Below are positions 8,688 through 17,769 of a stretch of DNA of 64,000 nt, piece after piece (the stretch's first letter is position 1; every line of letters starts with the position of its first letter). This stretch comes from Coprenecus sp949297365. Its GTDB lineage: Bacteria > Bacteroidota > Bacteroidia > Bacteroidales > UBA932. The notes beneath the pieces are model-generated. The model worked only from the letters and a program-made list of their open reading frames with translations. It did not search any database and was not told the origin of the DNA. The stretch lies in assembly GCA_963931055.1 (NCBI GenBank), contig OZ006987.1, positions 1,240,001-1,304,000 of the forward strand. The letters are read 5' to 3'. Both the position numbers and the translations under genes were made by a program.

Positions 8688-9312
8688 TTGAGTTGCATAC
8701 GCTTGAGTGTAAACACTTTATCTTTCAGCCGATATTTTAAGTGGGGCGGATTCCTCTCTGAATGATCCTTTTTGCCGTCACTTAACTTTTTACGCAAAAT
8801 GCAATGCCCGGTCAATCAGGTGGTTGCGATACAACTAAAAAGCAACGTGAGGATGCCGGGAAGATTGGACCGGAAGAACGGACTGAGAGATGGGCCGGAC
8901 GGTCGTTCATGGCTACTGGATACCCGGAGCAATATGTTGCACCGACGGGATTGCGCCCTGACCATCGACCGCAGGCATCCGGCGGCTCTCAACCTAATCC
9001 ATAAGGCACCGGCACCAATCATAACAGGCTGTCAATCAGTGACTATAAAATATAACTGTTGCGGTATGGTCTGAAAAAACAGACCATAGGGCATCCGCAC
9101 CATATAGATACGCCTGGGAATCATAGTCTTAATGAATCAGACGGTGCTTCATGGGTGATCCTCCCCGCCGTACGGAATGCAGCGACAGGCATCGGTGTTT
9201 CAAAAACAGCAAGCTGGCCCTGGTTTGCCTTAAGCGGCGAGAGGGCCCGCGCCAATCAGGTGGGTATCTTTGCGGATAGTCATTAAAAGTTTTACGCAGA
9301 TTTCCTTTTCAT
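8688..9312. other. Non-coding interior of the relic element
   Basis: No convincing gene is present on either strand; short open frames lack family resemblance. A possible promoter block with TATCTTTG at 9265-9272 shares about 26 bp (9262-9287) with the sequence before the broken RhuM gene at 39792-39817, suggesting both derive from related mobile DNA. Confidence 0.5.
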
Positions 9313-9353
9313 TGTTATATTAATGTTATATATTTGCATTATTAAATATAACA
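9313..9353 (+). promoter_or_regulatory. Promoter and putative operator of the toxin-antitoxin pair
   Basis: TGTTATAT occurs at 9313-9320 and 9324-9331 (11 bp apart, one helical turn) and inverted as ATATAACA at 9346-9353, overlapping the start codon. The -7 element TATATTTG (9329-9336) lies among them. Repeated half-sites across the promoter fit autorepression by a ribbon-helix-helix antitoxin (family knowledge; not tested). Confidence 0.6.
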
Positions 9354-9610
9354 TGAATATGGAAACAATAGCATTGGATAGGAAGCAGACTGCATTCAGA
9401 CTCAGGAAAGACCTGCTTGAAAGGCTTAAAATTGAGGCCAGGAAGGAGAACAGGAGCCTGAACAATTATGTAGAGAGTGTCCTGATGGATGTTGTCTACA
9501 GGTCACCTAATGACGAGACTCTTGCCGCCATGAAAGAAGCCAAGGAGGGCAGAAATCTTGAAAAACTTAATCTGGACACATTGGGGGATTACGTGAAATC
9601 ATTGGAATAG
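9353..9610 (+). CDS. Ribbon-helix-helix antitoxin
   Basis: 85 residues from ATG 9353; a second ATG two codons on (9359) is equally possible, and a farther upstream start would overlap the promoter. The N-terminal half has the RHH pattern: a short strand (TAFRLRK), then LLERLKIEARKENRSLNNYVES, typical of Arc/MetJ-type antitoxins in Bacteroidota. The C-terminal half (NDETLAAMKEA onward) is acidic and Leu-rich and should wrap the toxin. It is followed after 6 bp by the toxin gene, forming a standard operon. It should neutralise the YafQ-like RNase and repress its own promoter through the repeated TGTTATAT sites. Confidence 0.85.
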   Translation: MNMETIALDRKQTAFRLRKDLLERLKIEARKENRSLNNYVESVLMDVVYRSPNDETLAAMKEAKEGRNLEKLNLDTLGDYVKSLE

Positions 9611-9616
9611 TGGGAT

Positions 9617-9889
9617 ATGTGGGAGTTGAGAATCACAAGGCAGTTCAAGAAAGATTTGAAGAAGTATCAGAACAAGGCAGACAAGATAGCCAGTCTTTCT
9701 GTTGTCCTGAGTATGCTGAAGGAAACAGGCACTGTGAGCAGCGAACATAAACCTCATATGCTTGCCGGGGAATACAAAGGCTTCATGGAATGTCATGTGG
9801 AAAATGATTTACTCCTGATTTGGCTTGACAGGACTGAACATATCATCAAACTGGTAAGGCTAGGCACTCACTCTGAGCTGTTCAGGTGA
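9617..9889 (+). CDS. YafQ-family mRNA interferase toxin
   Basis: 90 residues with the RelE/YafQ fold. Residues matching the E. coli YafQ active site by position and spacing are His47, His60, Asp64, His85 and Phe89, so the enzyme looks intact. YafQ cleaves mRNA on the ribosome (family knowledge). It is encoded 6 bp after its antitoxin and ends 11 bp before the right attachment repeat of the relic element. Retention of an intact TA pair in an otherwise deleted element fits post-segregational stabilisation. The region is more AT-rich than its neighbours, as expected for acquired DNA. Confidence 0.9.
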   Translation: MWELRITRQFKKDLKKYQNKADKIASLSVVLSMLKETGTVSSEHKPHMLAGEYKGFMECHVENDLLLIWLDRTEHIIKLVRLGTHSELFR

Positions 9890-9900
9890 GATATCATCCT

Positions 9901-9920
9901 AGTTCTTTTACCCCGACAGA
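9901..9920 (+). repeat. Right attachment repeat
   Basis: agttcttttaccccgacaga; a 19/20 match to the tRNA-Pro 3' end. It abuts the stop codon of the dihydroorotate-dehydrogenase-like gene at 9921, which would have been the original neighbour of the tRNA. Confidence 0.82.
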
Positions 9921-10901
9921 CTAAAGGGCGAGGGAGCCGAAGGTCTTCATGAACTGGACGCGCTCGTACAAGGCCGGATCGGCTATGGTGGAGTAGTCCA
10001 GACGGCCACGGATCTGGGAAAGGCTTCCGACATTGTTGTCCTCCAGGAATTTCTGAATCCTGTCGTTGAAGCCGGCAATCACATCCACGCCTTTCTGATA
10101 TATCACCGAACAGATCTGCACTGCAGCGGCTCCGGCCAGTATCATCTTTATGGCCGTCTCCGGAGTATGGATGCCGGTGGTGACAGCTATATCGGTCTTG
10201 ACCACCGACGAGAGTATAGCCGTCCAGCGCAGCGTCTCTCCGTACTCTCCCTCGTGGGACAGGGGTGCCGCCGGCACGAGCCTGAAGTTCTCTATATCGA
10301 TGTCGGGTCTGAAGAAACGGTTGAATATCACCACTCCTTTCGCGCCGCAGGAAGCCAGACGGTCTGCGAAATTGACTATGCTGGTATAGTGCTGGCCTAT
10401 CTTTACATCCACGGGGATGCGCAGCTCAGACACGATGGAGCGTATCACGCTGATATATCCCTCCTCTATGGAAGCGGGAGAGGTCCTGGGGTCCACTGCC
10501 GGATCGTAAAGGTTGATCTCCAGGGCATCCGCGCCTGCAGCCTCGACCTGGCGGGCATACTCGACCCATTCTCCGGGGCTGTAGCAGTTGATGCTGGCGA
10601 TGACAGGTATAGTCACAGCCTGCTTGAGGGCCTTTACCTTCTCGGTGTACTGAGCTATGGAATTGCTGCGGATATAGGCGTGGAGATAGTCGTCCATCTC
10701 CGGATAGGAGTGTCCGGCCGAGGCCATGAACTCCACCTCGCCGCGGATCTGCTCCTCGAAGAGAGACTTCATCACCACGGCACCTGCTCCGGCACGCTGC
10801 ATTTCCTTTACTTTGTCCACATCAGCGGTCAATGAGCAACTGCTGACGATCACCGGACTCTTAAGGTCCAGTCCGAGATACTTTACTTCCGTCGTAGCCA
10901 T
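9921..10901 (-). CDS. Dihydroorotate dehydrogenase-like flavoprotein
   Basis: 326 residues, a class 1 dihydroorotate dehydrogenase-like TIM barrel that should bind FMN. Visible landmarks are SPVIVSS at the N-terminus, PVIASINCYS, a LEINLYDP strand, DVKIGQHYTS and the late phosphate-binding stretch VTTGIHTPE..ILAGAAAVQI. Bacteroidota commonly annotate this family as 'dihydroorotate dehydrogenase-like protein', distinct from PyrD. The usual base Cys/Ser loop is not obvious, so use of dihydroorotate is uncertain; dihydropyrimidine- or quinone-type activity is possible. It starts 4 bp after the glycyl-tRNA synthetase gene, so they are co-transcribed. Its stop is right at the integrated-element boundary. 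Confidence 0.85.
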   Translation of the reverse strand: MATTEVKYLGLDLKSPVIVSSCSLTADVDKVKEMQRAGAGAVVMKSLFEEQIRGEVEFMASAGHSYPEMDDYLHAYIRSNSIAQYTEKVKALKQAVTIPVIASINCYSPGEWVEYARQVEAAGADALEINLYDPAVDPRTSPASIEEGYISVIRSIVSELRIPVDVKIGQHYTSIVNFADRLASCGAKGVVIFNRFFRPDIDIENFRLVPAAPLSHEGEYGETLRWTAILSSVVKTDIAVTTGIHTPETAIKMILAGAAAVQICSVIYQKGVDVIAGFNDRIQKFLEDNNVGSLSQIRGRLDYSTIADPALYERVQFMKTFGSLAL

Positions 10902-10905
10902 AATG

Positions 10906-12456
10906 TTATCCTATTTTATTCAATTTCCGTAATACGGGCTTGTAATCCGTCCTCTCCCTGATGATACACTCGACCTCGGCGATGGGGATGCGCTCCTGGG
11001 CCATGGTGTCGCGGTCGCGGATGGTCACGCAGTTGTCCTCCAGCGTCTGGTGATCCACCGTGATGCAGTAAGGCGTGCCTATCGCGTCCTGCCGGCGGTA
11101 ACGCTTGCCTATGCTGTCCTTCTCGTCGTACTGGCAGTTGAAGTCAAACTTAAGGTCATCGATGATGGCCCTGGCCCTCTCAGGCAGACCGTCTTTCTTG
11201 ACCAGCGGAAGCACGGCCAGCTTGACCGGAGCCAGTACGGGCGGAATACGGAGCACCACTCTCTCCTCTCCGTTGTCCAGCTTCTCCTCGCAGTAGGATG
11301 CGGAGAGCACGGCCAGGAACATCCTGTCCAGACCGATGGATGTCTCGATGACGTAGGGAGTATAGCTCTCGCCGGTCTCAGGGTCAAAATACTGTATCTT
11401 GCGGCCGGAGAATTTCTGGTGATTGCTCAGGTCAAAATCCGTACGGGAATGGATGCCCTCGAGTTCCTTGAAGCCGAAAGGGAATTCAAACTCGATGTCG
11501 GTGGCGGCGTTGGCGTAGTGGGCCAGTTTCTCGTGGTCATGGAAGCGGTATTTCTCATCGCCAAGTCCGAGAGCCTTGTGCCACTGCAGACGGGCCTCTT
11601 TCCACTTGGCGAACCACTCAAGCTCGGAACCTGGACGCACGAAGAACTGCATTTCCATCTGCTCGAACTCCCTCATACGGAAGATGAACTGACGGGCCAC
11701 TATCTCGTTGCGGAATGCCTTGCCGATCTGGGCAATGCCGAAAGGCACCTTCATACGGCCTGTCTTCTGAACGTTCAGGAAGTTGACAAAGATACCCTGT
11801 GCTGTCTCGGGACGCAGGTAGATGATACCGTCCTCGCCTGAGATGTTGCCGAGCTGGGTGGAGAACATCAGGTTGAACTGACGCACCTCGGTCCAGTTCT
11901 TGGTCCCGGATATGGGGCATACGATGCCACAATCGATGATGATGTCGCGCAGGCCCTGAAGGTCATTGGCATTCAACGCCTCCGTCATGCGGGAGCGCAC
12001 CTCGTCCATCTTCTGCTGATTGCGCAGCACGTTGGGATTGGTGGCGCGGAACTGGGCCTCGTCGAAGCTCTCGCCGAACTTGCGGCGGCCTTTCTCCACA
12101 TCCTTGGCGATCTTCTCCTCCAGCTTTGCGATATAGTCCTCGATGAGCACGTCGGCACGGTAACGTTTCTTGGAGTCCTTGTTGTCTATCAGGGGGTCGT
12201 TGAATGCTCCCACGTGGCCCGACGCCTGCCATATCTTCGGGTGCATGAAGATAGCGGAGTCAATACCGACTATATTCTCATTGAGGCGCACCATGGCGTC
12301 CCACCAGTATTTCTTTATGTTGTTCTTGAGCTCGACGCCCATCTGGCCGTAGTCATATACGGCGCTGAGACCGTCATATATCTCACTTGACTGGAATACA
12401 AAGCCGTACTCCTTGGCATGGGCGGTAAGTTGCTTGAATACTTCTTCCTGTGTCAT
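10906..12456 (-). CDS. glyQS: Glycyl-tRNA synthetase (single-chain, dimeric type)
   Basis: 516 residues, the class II homodimeric enzyme that charges tRNA-Gly. The N-terminus (IYDGLSAVYDYGQMGVELKNN) is diagnostic for the eukaryote/archaeal-like single-chain form. Motif 2 is FRNEIVARQFIFRMREF and motif 3 is IGLDRMFLAVL; the C-terminal anticodon-binding domain (about 410-516) has YRRQDAIGTPYCITVD. All expected regions are present, and the length fits the family. It is divergent from dsbD with a 71-bp gap and is followed by the dihydroorotate-dehydrogenase-like gene after 4 bp. Confidence 0.97.
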   Translation of the reverse strand: MTQEEVFKQLTAHAKEYGFVFQSSEIYDGLSAVYDYGQMGVELKNNIKKYWWDAMVRLNENIVGIDSAIFMHPKIWQASGHVGAFNDPLIDNKDSKKRYRADVLIEDYIAKLEEKIAKDVEKGRRKFGESFDEAQFRATNPNVLRNQQKMDEVRSRMTEALNANDLQGLRDIIIDCGIVCPISGTKNWTEVRQFNLMFSTQLGNISGEDGIIYLRPETAQGIFVNFLNVQKTGRMKVPFGIAQIGKAFRNEIVARQFIFRMREFEQMEMQFFVRPGSELEWFAKWKEARLQWHKALGLGDEKYRFHDHEKLAHYANAATDIEFEFPFGFKELEGIHSRTDFDLSNHQKFSGRKIQYFDPETGESYTPYVIETSIGLDRMFLAVLSASYCEEKLDNGEERVVLRIPPVLAPVKLAVLPLVKKDGLPERARAIIDDLKFDFNCQYDEKDSIGKRYRRQDAIGTPYCITVDHQTLEDNCVTIRDRDTMAQERIPIAEVECIIRERTDYKPVLRKLNKIG

Positions 12457-12496
12457 CGCTTCATTGATTTATCTCGCAAAAATAAGAATTATTTAA

Positions 12497-12504
12497 TATT
12501 TTTG
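12497..12504 (+). promoter_or_regulatory. Promoter -7 element of dsbD
   Basis: TATTTTTG matches TAnnTTTG and lies 23 bp before the dsbD start, in the gap divergent from glyQS. Confidence 0.6.
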
Positions 12505-12527
12505 CCCCGATTACTAAAAATAAAGAA

Positions 12528-14393
12528 ATGGTACTGAAAAGATTCGCAATCGCCATGGCTGCCTGCCTGATATCCATATGCGCGGCGGCTCAGGGCGTAA
12601 TATCCGTAGACACCAAGTCCAATGTCCTGCCAGACGGAAATGTGGAGCTGATACTCACGGTCAATCTGGCTCCCCAGTGGTACATGTACAGCACCGAACC
12701 GGTCAAGGGAGGCCCCATGGCCACGGCCCTGACCTCTCAGGAAAGCCCGGACTACAGTCCCGTAGGCGGCCTGGAGAACGTGGAGGAGCCGCACGTGAAG
12801 TACGACCAGGGCTTCAGGATGGAGGTGGACTACTTCGAGGGTACCGCACGGTTCAGGCAGATAATCAAGCCACTGACGGAAGAGACCTTCACATTCAGGG
12901 GCTGGCTGGAGTTCCAGACCTGCAACGGACTGGAGTGTACCCTCAACGAGGAGGAGATATCCGTCACCGTCAATCCGTCAACTACCCCTGTGGAAGAGAG
13001 CATTGCGCCGCCAGCCGCAGATACGGACAGGGCTGACGGCGGCCGCAGCTTCTGGGGCTTCCTGCTCATAGCCTTCCTCGCCGGACTCGCCGGAGTCATC
13101 ACCCCCTGCGTCTTCCCCATGATACCCATGACCGTGGGCTTCCTCATCGGAGGAGGCAGCACCAGGCGGGCCGGCATCCTCAAGGGCGTCATCTTCGGCC
13201 TCTCCATCATGGCCATCTACACCCTGCTGGGCCTGATCGTGGCCCTCTTCCAGAGCACCGCGGCCACCGACGCCATCGGCACGCACTGGATACCCAACCT
13301 CATCTTCGCCCTCCTCTTCCTAGTATTCGCTGTATCGTTCCTCGGAGCATTCGAGATCTCCCTGCCCTCCGGTCTGGCCAACAAGGCGGACCGCGAGGCC
13401 GATAAGGGCGGCTACATCGCCGCATTCTTCGTGGCCCTGGCAATGGTCATCGTGTCCTTCTCCTGCACCGGTCCCTTCGTAGGCTCCATCCTCGCAGCGG
13501 CTGTCCTTGACGGCGTGGCCCTCAGACCCATCATAGGCATGGCCGTGTTCGGACTGGGCTTCTCCCTGCCCTTCGTGGTGCTGTCATTCTTCCCCGGAGT
13601 GATGAAGAAGCTGCCCAAGTCCGGCGGCTGGCTCAACATGGTCAAGGTCGTGTTCGCCTACATCATGCTCGCCTTCGCCATGAAGTTCCTCTACAACATC
13701 GACGCATACTTCGGCTGGGGCATCATCACCCGCCTGGGTTTCATAGCCTCGTGGGCAGTGCTCGCACTGCTGCTCGGCCTGTACTTCCTCGGGGTGTTCC
13801 GCACCAGCCACGACACTCCCTCCGAGGGCATCGGCTGGGGCAGACACATCGCGGCGATAGTCTGCATCACCTTCGCATTCTACCTGATCCCCGGCCTGTT
13901 CGGAGCCCCCCTGCAGAGCATCTCGGGCCTCATCCCTCCGATGGACGGCTCCACGCTGACGCTCTCCCAGAGCAATGCCGCATCGCCGGCATCCGGAGAC
14001 AATGCGGCTGCATCAGGCTACTCCACCCTGAAAAGCTATACCGACCTTGACGAGGCCCTGGCCGAGAGCAGGACTACAGGAAAACCCGTATTCATAGCCT
14101 TCAAGTCCCACACGTGCAGCGTCTGCAAGCAGATGGAGGCCACTGTGCTCTCCTCCGCAGCGGTCATGGAGCGGCTTTCCGGTGACTTCGTCATCGCCAA
14201 CCTGTATGTGGACGACAAGACTGAGGACGAGGAGTTCCGCACCTTGGGCAGAAGATACCGCGACCTGGAGCTCATGCAGTTCGGCTCGGCCTCCCAGCCC
14301 CTCTACGCCGTGGTGGACTCCGATGGCAATACCCTCTCCGGACCCGTCGGCAGCTGCTCCGAGGACGAGTTCATGAAGTTCCTGGCTTTTTAA
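12528..14393 (+). CDS. dsbD: DsbD-type thiol:disulfide interchange protein
   Basis: 621 residues. A signal peptide (about 1-22) is followed by an immunoglobulin-like DsbD alpha domain (to about 150). An eight-helix CcdA-like membrane domain has its redox cysteines at Cys194 (ITPCVFPM) and Cys313 (SFSCTGPF). A C-terminal thioredoxin-like domain has CSVC at 530-533. It carries electrons from cytoplasmic thioredoxin across the membrane to periplasmic thiols. The alpha domain has no obvious Cys pair, only one Cys in QTCNGLEC-like context (two Cys four residues apart), which may serve. Monocistronic; divergent from glyQS. Confidence 0.93.
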   Translation: MVLKRFAIAMAACLISICAAAQGVISVDTKSNVLPDGNVELILTVNLAPQWYMYSTEPVKGGPMATALTSQESPDYSPVGGLENVEEPHVKYDQGFRMEVDYFEGTARFRQIIKPLTEETFTFRGWLEFQTCNGLECTLNEEEISVTVNPSTTPVEESIAPPAADTDRADGGRSFWGFLLIAFLAGLAGVITPCVFPMIPMTVGFLIGGGSTRRAGILKGVIFGLSIMAIYTLLGLIVALFQSTAATDAIGTHWIPNLIFALLFLVFAVSFLGAFEISLPSGLANKADREADKGGYIAAFFVALAMVIVSFSCTGPFVGSILAAAVLDGVALRPIIGMAVFGLGFSLPFVVLSFFPGVMKKLPKSGGWLNMVKVVFAYIMLAFAMKFLYNIDAYFGWGIITRLGFIASWAVLALLLGLYFLGVFRTSHDTPSEGIGWGRHIAAIVCITFAFYLIPGLFGAPLQSISGLIPPMDGSTLTLSQSNAASPASGDNAAASGYSTLKSYTDLDEALAESRTTGKPVFIAFKSHTCSVCKQMEATVLSSAAVMERLSGDFVIANLYVDDKTEDEEFRTLGRRYRDLELMQFGSASQPLYAVVDSDGNTLSGPVGSCSEDEFMKFLAF

Positions 14394-14416
14394 CGAGGGA
14401 CTTGTAAAAATTTCAG

Positions 14417-14424
14417 TAACTTTG
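14417..14424 (+). promoter_or_regulatory. Promoter -7 element
   Basis: TAACTTTG, a match to TAnnTTTG, 30 bp before the outer-membrane protein gene at 14455. Confidence 0.55.
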
Positions 14425-14454
14425 TATTCGTAGTTTATTCCAATCTTTCTTCTT

Positions 14455-15069
14455 ATGAAAACTATCCGAAGACTTATCATTACGGCAGCAGCAGTCCTAC
14501 TGCTCATTCCGTCAACTTATGCCAGGGACAACGACAAAAAAGTTGACATATCCGGTGATTCTACTACAGTCCAGAAACCGACAACCGTATCCAACCACAC
14601 TTTGTCCTTGCAGATACTAGGTCTGGAGTATGGATACGAGCAGACACTGGGAGGGAGTTTCTCCATGATCTTCAGAGCAGGACTCGTCCCTGCCGGTATA
14701 TATCTCTACAGCGACAATTTTTACACCGATGCAATTGCGGCCATGAAACTGGGAGTCAACGTTGAACCCAGGTTCTACACCAACTTTGACAGACGCACAA
14801 AACTCGGAAAGAGTACATACAAGAACTCCGCCGACTTCGTCTCTCTTAAGATACAAGGAGCTCTCGGAGGCATATACATATCCGGAAGCGAAAGCGGCGG
14901 ACTCGGCCTCAACTCTCCGGTGGATGTGAGCATCACGCCAATGTACGGCATCAGACGGGTCTGGGGCCAGAATTGGTTCGGTGAATTCTCTGCCGGAGTG
15001 CGCTTCGGATGGCAAAGTGAATGGTACGCAACACCATACATCCAGTACAGAATAGGCCTTACATTCTGA
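14455..15069 (+). CDS. Predicted outer-membrane beta-barrel protein
   Basis: 204 residues with a signal peptide ending near TYA-RD (residue 23) and no lipobox. The mature chain has alternating hydrophobic and polar strands with aromatic ends and finishes in IQYRIGLTF, a C-terminal Phe typical of outer-membrane barrels inserted by BamA. No specific family is recognised. It ends 26 bp before the TolC-like gene of the efflux operon and may be transcribed with it, but nothing in the sequence ties it to efflux. Confidence 0.7.
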   Translation: MKTIRRLIITAAAVLLLIPSTYARDNDKKVDISGDSTTVQKPTTVSNHTLSLQILGLEYGYEQTLGGSFSMIFRAGLVPAGIYLYSDNFYTDAIAAMKLGVNVEPRFYTNFDRRTKLGKSTYKNSADFVSLKIQGALGGIYISGSESGGLGLNSPVDVSITPMYGIRRVWGQNWFGEFSAGVRFGWQSEWYATPYIQYRIGLTF

Positions 15070-15095
15070 CAGAAACTTTGATAAGATTACTGCTT

Positions 15096-16676
15096 ATGGA
15101 CATAAAGGCGACAAGAATCCGCAGATCCAACTTGCTTTTGCTGTGTAACTCCTGGACAATGCGTATTGCCTGTGTAGTTCTTGTAATATTCCCGACCCTA
15201 CAGAGACTGAGTGCTCAAGATGACACACTGAGAACGGATACATGTGCGGAACCGATGACACACTGGGAGTTTACGCTGGAGGACGTGATAGTGGCGGCGC
15301 AAAGCAAGTCATTGCCGGCAATGATCGCCAAATACTCGTTCATAAGCAGTTACTGGGAGTTCCGCTCGTATAAGGCGCAGTTTCTGCCCTCGCTCAATCT
15401 CAATGCCGGACTGGGACAGTACAACCGCTCGCTCGTGCCCCTGCAGGACGCGGAGACCGGCGAGACACACTACGTGCAGAACGACAACATGAACAACTGG
15501 CTGCAGCTCTCGATAGACCAGAACATCCCGTGGACAGGCGGTATCATATCCCTGAACACCTACCTCAACCGCTTCGACCAGTTCTCACCCTACGGCAGCA
15601 TGACCTGGAATTCCAACCCGGTCAATGTCTATCTCCAGCAGCCTATCTTCCAGTACAACAGGCTCAAATGGGAAAGAAAGACGGAGCCGAAAAAATATGA
15701 GCGATCCAAGAAGAAATATCTGGAGGATCTGGAGGACATAGCCATAACGGCCACTACATACTTTTTCACCGTACTGCGTACTCAGGAAAGCCTGGAGATG
15801 GCCCGCCGCCGCTATGAGAACACCCGGCAGCTCTACGACATCGCCCAGGAGCGTTTCAATATAGGCACATACACCAAGGACGAGCTGCTGCAGATGGAGC
15901 TTCAGGTACTCAACGCCGAAATAGCCGTCGCCAGCTCGGAGGTGGAACTCAGGCAGGCCATGCTGTCCCTGAAGTCCTATCTAGGCATGGGAGATGACAC
16001 CGATCTCACACTCATCAGGCCTCAGCACTACTCGAACATCGAAATCGACGAGGAGGAGGCCGTCCGGCGCAGCCTGGAGAACACCACATTCAGTCTGGAC
16101 AACGAACTCAACCTCATAGAGGCCGAGGCAGCCATCGCCCAGGCCAAGTCCGAGAGGGGATTCAGCGCGATGCTGACGGCCCAGTTCGGACTTACCCAGA
16201 CCGGCAGTGAATTCACCTCATCTTACCGCAATCCCATGGACCAGGAGATAGTAGGTCTGACACTCAGCGTCCCCATACTGGACTGGGGACTCGGAAAGGG
16301 CAAGGTGCAGATGGCCAGGACCCAGCAGGAAATCGTACTGGCACAGGTAGAGCAGGAGGTGATGCAGCGCCGGCAGGACATATACATCCGCGTGGTGCAG
16401 TTCAACGCCCAGTCGCAGCAGTGCGATGTCTCCCAGAAAGCGGACGCCATAGCCGGAGAAAGATACGAACTGGCCCTCCAGAGATTCCGCAACGGGACCA
16501 TAGGCATACTGGAGATGAACACCGCGCAGAATGAAAGGGACGAGGCCTCCGCCCAGTACATAGAGGAGCTGGCCAACTATTGGTCCTACTATTACAACTT
16601 GCGCAAGGATACGCTCTACGACTATATCTACGGTAAAGACCTGGATGCCGAATTTGACAAACTCATTGAAGACTGA
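15096..16676 (+). CDS. TolC-family outer-membrane efflux channel
   Basis: 526 residues from ATG 15096; an alternative ATG at 15159 would give a shorter, more standard signal peptide (cut near LSA-QD). A start at 15021 would overlap the previous gene by 49 bp and is unlikely. The chain shows two repeats of long amphipathic helices with Gln/Glu/Arg-rich heptads (about 230-330 and 440-520) and short beta segments (SLNLNAGLG, AMLTAQFGL), the TolC/OEP pattern. It forms the outer-membrane exit duct for the two RND pumps that follow. First gene of the four-gene efflux operon (16 bp gap to the adaptor). Confidence 0.9.
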   Translation: MDIKATRIRRSNLLLLCNSWTMRIACVVLVIFPTLQRLSAQDDTLRTDTCAEPMTHWEFTLEDVIVAAQSKSLPAMIAKYSFISSYWEFRSYKAQFLPSLNLNAGLGQYNRSLVPLQDAETGETHYVQNDNMNNWLQLSIDQNIPWTGGIISLNTYLNRFDQFSPYGSMTWNSNPVNVYLQQPIFQYNRLKWERKTEPKKYERSKKKYLEDLEDIAITATTYFFTVLRTQESLEMARRRYENTRQLYDIAQERFNIGTYTKDELLQMELQVLNAEIAVASSEVELRQAMLSLKSYLGMGDDTDLTLIRPQHYSNIEIDEEEAVRRSLENTTFSLDNELNLIEAEAAIAQAKSERGFSAMLTAQFGLTQTGSEFTSSYRNPMDQEIVGLTLSVPILDWGLGKGKVQMARTQQEIVLAQVEQEVMQRRQDIYIRVVQFNAQSQQCDVSQKADAIAGERYELALQRFRNGTIGILEMNTAQNERDEASAQYIEELANYWSYYYNLRKDTLYDYIYGKDLDAEFDKLIED

Positions 16677-16692
16677 CAATACTGACTGCTAT

Positions 16693-17769
16693 ATGAAAAG
16701 ACTTATGATACTGCCGCTGATAGTGCTTACAGCCGCATGTGGAAACAGAAATACAGTAGAAAAAGACACTCTGACCCGCCTGTCACAGGCAGTGGAGACC
16801 AACTACGTGGACACCATGACCCTGAGGCTGACTGATTTCAGAAGACAGACCATAAGCAACGGCAAGCTTGTCGCTGCCCGCAAGAGCGGCCTGAGGTTCA
16901 ATACGTCCGGCACCATATCCGAAGTGAATTTTGCCAACGGACAGACAGTACATGAAGGCGATCTTATAGCGTGTCTTGACCCGGAAGCGGCTTCCATAGC
17001 CCTGGCCCAGGCCGAGAATGCCATGCGCAAGGCTGAGATAGACCTCAACGACGTGCTCATCGGCTTCGGATACGGAGATGCCGATACCTCGGAAGTACCG
17101 GCTGCCACAATGGCCATAGCCAGGACCAGGTCGGGATATGCAGACGCGGAACAGAACTGGCGCAGGGCCCTGTACGACTACAACGGAACCCGGATTGTGG
17201 CTCCGTTTACCGGGAAAGTGGCGAATGTCAAGGGACGGGTCTATGAAAGTGCTCCGCCCGAGAATTTCTGCTCGGTAATCGATGACAGCAGCTTTGACGT
17301 GACATTTCCGCTGCTGGAGTCGGAAATCGGCTCGGTCAGAACGGGTATGCCGGTGAAAATCTCCCCGTTCAATGCTCCGGACAAGATATACGCCGGTCAT
17401 ATCATCTCAGTCAATCCCACGGTGGACGACAAGGGCCGGATAGAGATAACTGCCTCGGTGAGCAATGCGGACGGAGGTATGATGGACGGCATGAATGTAA
17501 GGGTCATGGTGGAAGAGATTATCCCGTGTCAGCAGGTGGTGCCCAAAAGCGCGGTGGTTATGAGGGACAATCAGGACGTGCTCTTCGTCTACCAGAGCGC
17601 GGACAGCACGGCTCGTTGGGTGTACGTGGATATCGTCATGTCCAACAGCGACAGCCATGTCGTCAAAGTGAATGAAGAGCGTACGGCGGAACTCAACTTA
17701 GGAGACGCAGTCATCACATCTGGCAATCTCAACCTGGCCCATGAGTCCAAAGTAATCGTAAGGCAATGA
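16693..17769 (+). CDS. RND efflux periplasmic adaptor (membrane fusion) lipoprotein
   Basis: 358 residues from ATG 16693, chosen because it starts a lipoprotein signal (lipobox TAAC, Cys16). It has a lipoyl half-motif (LRFNTSGTISEVNFANGQTVHEGDLIA), a short helical hairpin (about 95-150), the second lipoyl half (RIVAPFTGKVANVKGRVYE) and beta-barrel/membrane-proximal domains. The hairpin is shorter than in AcrA. It links the inner-membrane permeases to the TolC-like channel. It overlaps the first permease gene by 4 bp (ATGA), indicating coupled translation. Confidence 0.93.
   Translation: MKRLMILPLIVLTAACGNRNTVEKDTLTRLSQAVETNYVDTMTLRLTDFRRQTISNGKLVAARKSGLRFNTSGTISEVNFANGQTVHEGDLIACLDPEAASIALAQAENAMRKAEIDLNDVLIGFGYGDADTSEVPAATMAIARTRSGYADAEQNWRRALYDYNGTRIVAPFTGKVANVKGRVYESAPPENFCSVIDDSSFDVTFPLLESEIGSVRTGMPVKISPFNAPDKIYAGHIISVNPTVDDKGRIEITASVSNADGGMMDGMNVRVMVEEIIPCQQVVPKSAVVMRDNQDVLFVYQSADSTARWVYVDIVMSNSDSHVVKVNEERTAELNLGDAVITSGNLNLAHESKVIVRQ

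Larger units (their letters stand above)
8348..9920. mobile_element. Relic of an integrative element inserted in tRNA-Pro
   Basis: The 1.57-kb segment is bounded by a 20-bp direct repeat with one mismatch. The left copy is the 3' end of tRNA-Pro (8348-8367) and the right copy is at 9901-9920. Just inside the left repeat is the N-terminal stump of a Bacteroidota tyrosine recombinase (8475-8687), and at the right end is an intact antitoxin-toxin pair. The 600 bp between them has no supportable gene. This fits a tRNA-targeting integrative element that has lost nearly all its cargo. Element type (ICE, mobilizable element or prophage) cannot be told. Confidence 0.8.

Noticed and set aside
9059..9286. 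75-codon frame inside the tRNA-Pro element
   Set aside because: No family resemblance and it ends within the promoter-like block; not supported.
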